This document shows positions 27,786 through 28,316 of a stretch of DNA of 28,316 bases, piece after piece. Each line of letters starts with the position of its first letter. Within the stretch, counting starts at the first letter, position 1. The notes beneath the pieces were generated by a model, which worked only from the letters and a program-made list of their open reading frames with translations, was not told the DNA's origin and ran no database searches. Both the position numbers and the translations under genes were made by a program. This DNA is from CAYOPE01 sp964405805. Its GTDB lineage: Bacteria > Patescibacteriota > Doudnabacteria > UBA920 > O2-02-FULL-48-8. The stretch covers positions 1 through 28,316 of the forward strand of contig CAYOPE010000010.1 of NCBI GenBank assembly GCA_964405805.1, given 5' to 3'.

Positions 27786-28316
27786 ATGAGCGATATATTA
27801 ACTCAGCTAAAAAGTAAAATTGAATCCTTCCAGACTCAGGCCAAGCTCGAAACAGTCGGCACTGTGCTGCAGGTTGGCGACGGCATTGCGAAAGTAGCAG
27901 GACTTTCAAACGTCAGAGCGTCCGAAATGCTTGAGTTTACAGGCGGTGTGCTTGGCGTTGCACTAAACCTTGAGCAAGATTCGATCGGCGCTATACTTCT
28001 GGGCGAAGATACAAACATCAAGCAAGGCGATAAAGTCACAGCCACAGGAAAAATTTTATCAGTGCCAGTGGGGGATGGTCTGATCGGCCGCGTAGTCAAC
28101 CCGCTTGGTCAGCCAATTGATAATAAAGGTCCCATAAAATCAGAAAAATTCTACCCAGTAGAAAAAATTGCACCTGGCGTGATTGAGAGACAGTCTGTAA
28201 ACGAACCTTTGCAAACTGGTATCAAAGCCATTGATGCCATGATCCCGATTGGTCGCGGTCAGCGCGAACTGATCATCGGTGACAGACAAACAGGAAAAAC
28301 CGCAATCGCTATCGAT
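27786..28316 (+). CDS. atpA: ATP synthase F1 subunit alpha, cut by window end
   Basis: The first 177 codons are present and the frame is open to the window end. The start MSDILTQLKSKIESF leads to the beta-barrel domain (GTVLQVGDGIAKVAGL), then PVGDGLIGRVVNPLGQPIDN and GVIERQSVNEPLQTGIKAID. The P-loop GDRQTGKT lies at the very end. Alpha is the non-catalytic nucleotide-binding subunit of F1. About two thirds of the gene, and the gamma, beta and epsilon genes that normally follow, lie beyond the window. Confidence 0.95.
   Translation, partial: MSDILTQLKSKIESFQTQAKLETVGTVLQVGDGIAKVAGLSNVRASEMLEFTGGVLGVALNLEQDSIGAILLGEDTNIKQGDKVTATGKILSVPVGDGLIGRVVNPLGQPIDNKGPIKSEKFYPVEKIAPGVIERQSVNEPLQTGIKAIDAMIPIGRGQRELIIGDRQTGKTAIAID

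Overview
The window reads as chromosomal DNA of a reduced, ultra-small bacterium of the Patescibacteria (Candidate Phyla Radiation) type. The main support is gene content and order: a DUF8128/VirD4-like membrane ATPase, a DUF4012 protein and a D-aminoacylase inside a compact wall cluster, very short intergenic gaps, 1-, 4- and 11-base overlaps, and few Shine-Dalgarno sites. This is an inference from families I recognise, not from a marker-gene tree. TGA is a normal stop here (murD, murJ, the HD gene, atpZ, the DksA-like gene), so this is not a lineage that reads UGA as glycine.

Layout. Bases 1-4300: tail of an unknown gene, a VirD4-like ATPase (166-2703), two small companion genes, a conserved hypothetical with its own promoter (3261-3863) and a GtrA-like membrane protein. 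Bases 4300-6530: a palindromic repeat, dnaX (with a palindromic repeat read in frame) and a membrane-anchored methyltransferase resembling FAM173/aKMT lysine methyltransferases. Bases 6484-9250: an island of different style, holding a GC-rich minus-strand TPR-like gene, tRNA-Gln, a GC-rich DksA/TraR-like gene with a CxC zinc site, and a YkuK-like RNase H-fold gene carrying a 30-base double palindrome. Bases 9247-19160: thioredoxin (minus), then peptidoglycan and division genes: D,D-carboxypeptidase, mraY, D-aminoacylase, murD, ftsW, DUF4012 and murJ. Bases 19160-22960: HAD phosphatase, lepA, a cloverleaf-like repeat, a 32-residue membrane protein coupled to an FtsB/DivIC-like gene, a parvulin isomerase and tRNA-Gly. 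Bases 22977-25140: a VOC protein, an HD hydrolase plus Nudix operon, a small ArsR-type regulator, tRNA-Thr and a small unknown gene. Bases 25219-28316: F-type ATP synthase operon atpZ-atpB-atpE-atpF-atpH-atpA, with atpA cut by the window end.

How the parts fit. MraY makes lipid I, MurD adds the second residue of the stem peptide, MurJ flips lipid II, FtsW polymerises it and the carboxypeptidase trims it, so one co-oriented block covers much of wall assembly. The HD and Nudix enzymes look like a nucleotide clean-up pair. An almost identical palindrome, ACCATTCGTACGAAAGGT, lies before that pair, before the ArsR-type gene and before tRNA-Thr. At two of the sites it fills the spacer before a TACTAT -10 box, which suggests a small repressor circuit. 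A second theme is many palindromic or hairpin-rich repeats between and even inside housekeeping genes (dnaX, the YkuK-like gene, the atp operon), which looks like small repeat elements spreading in a compact genome.
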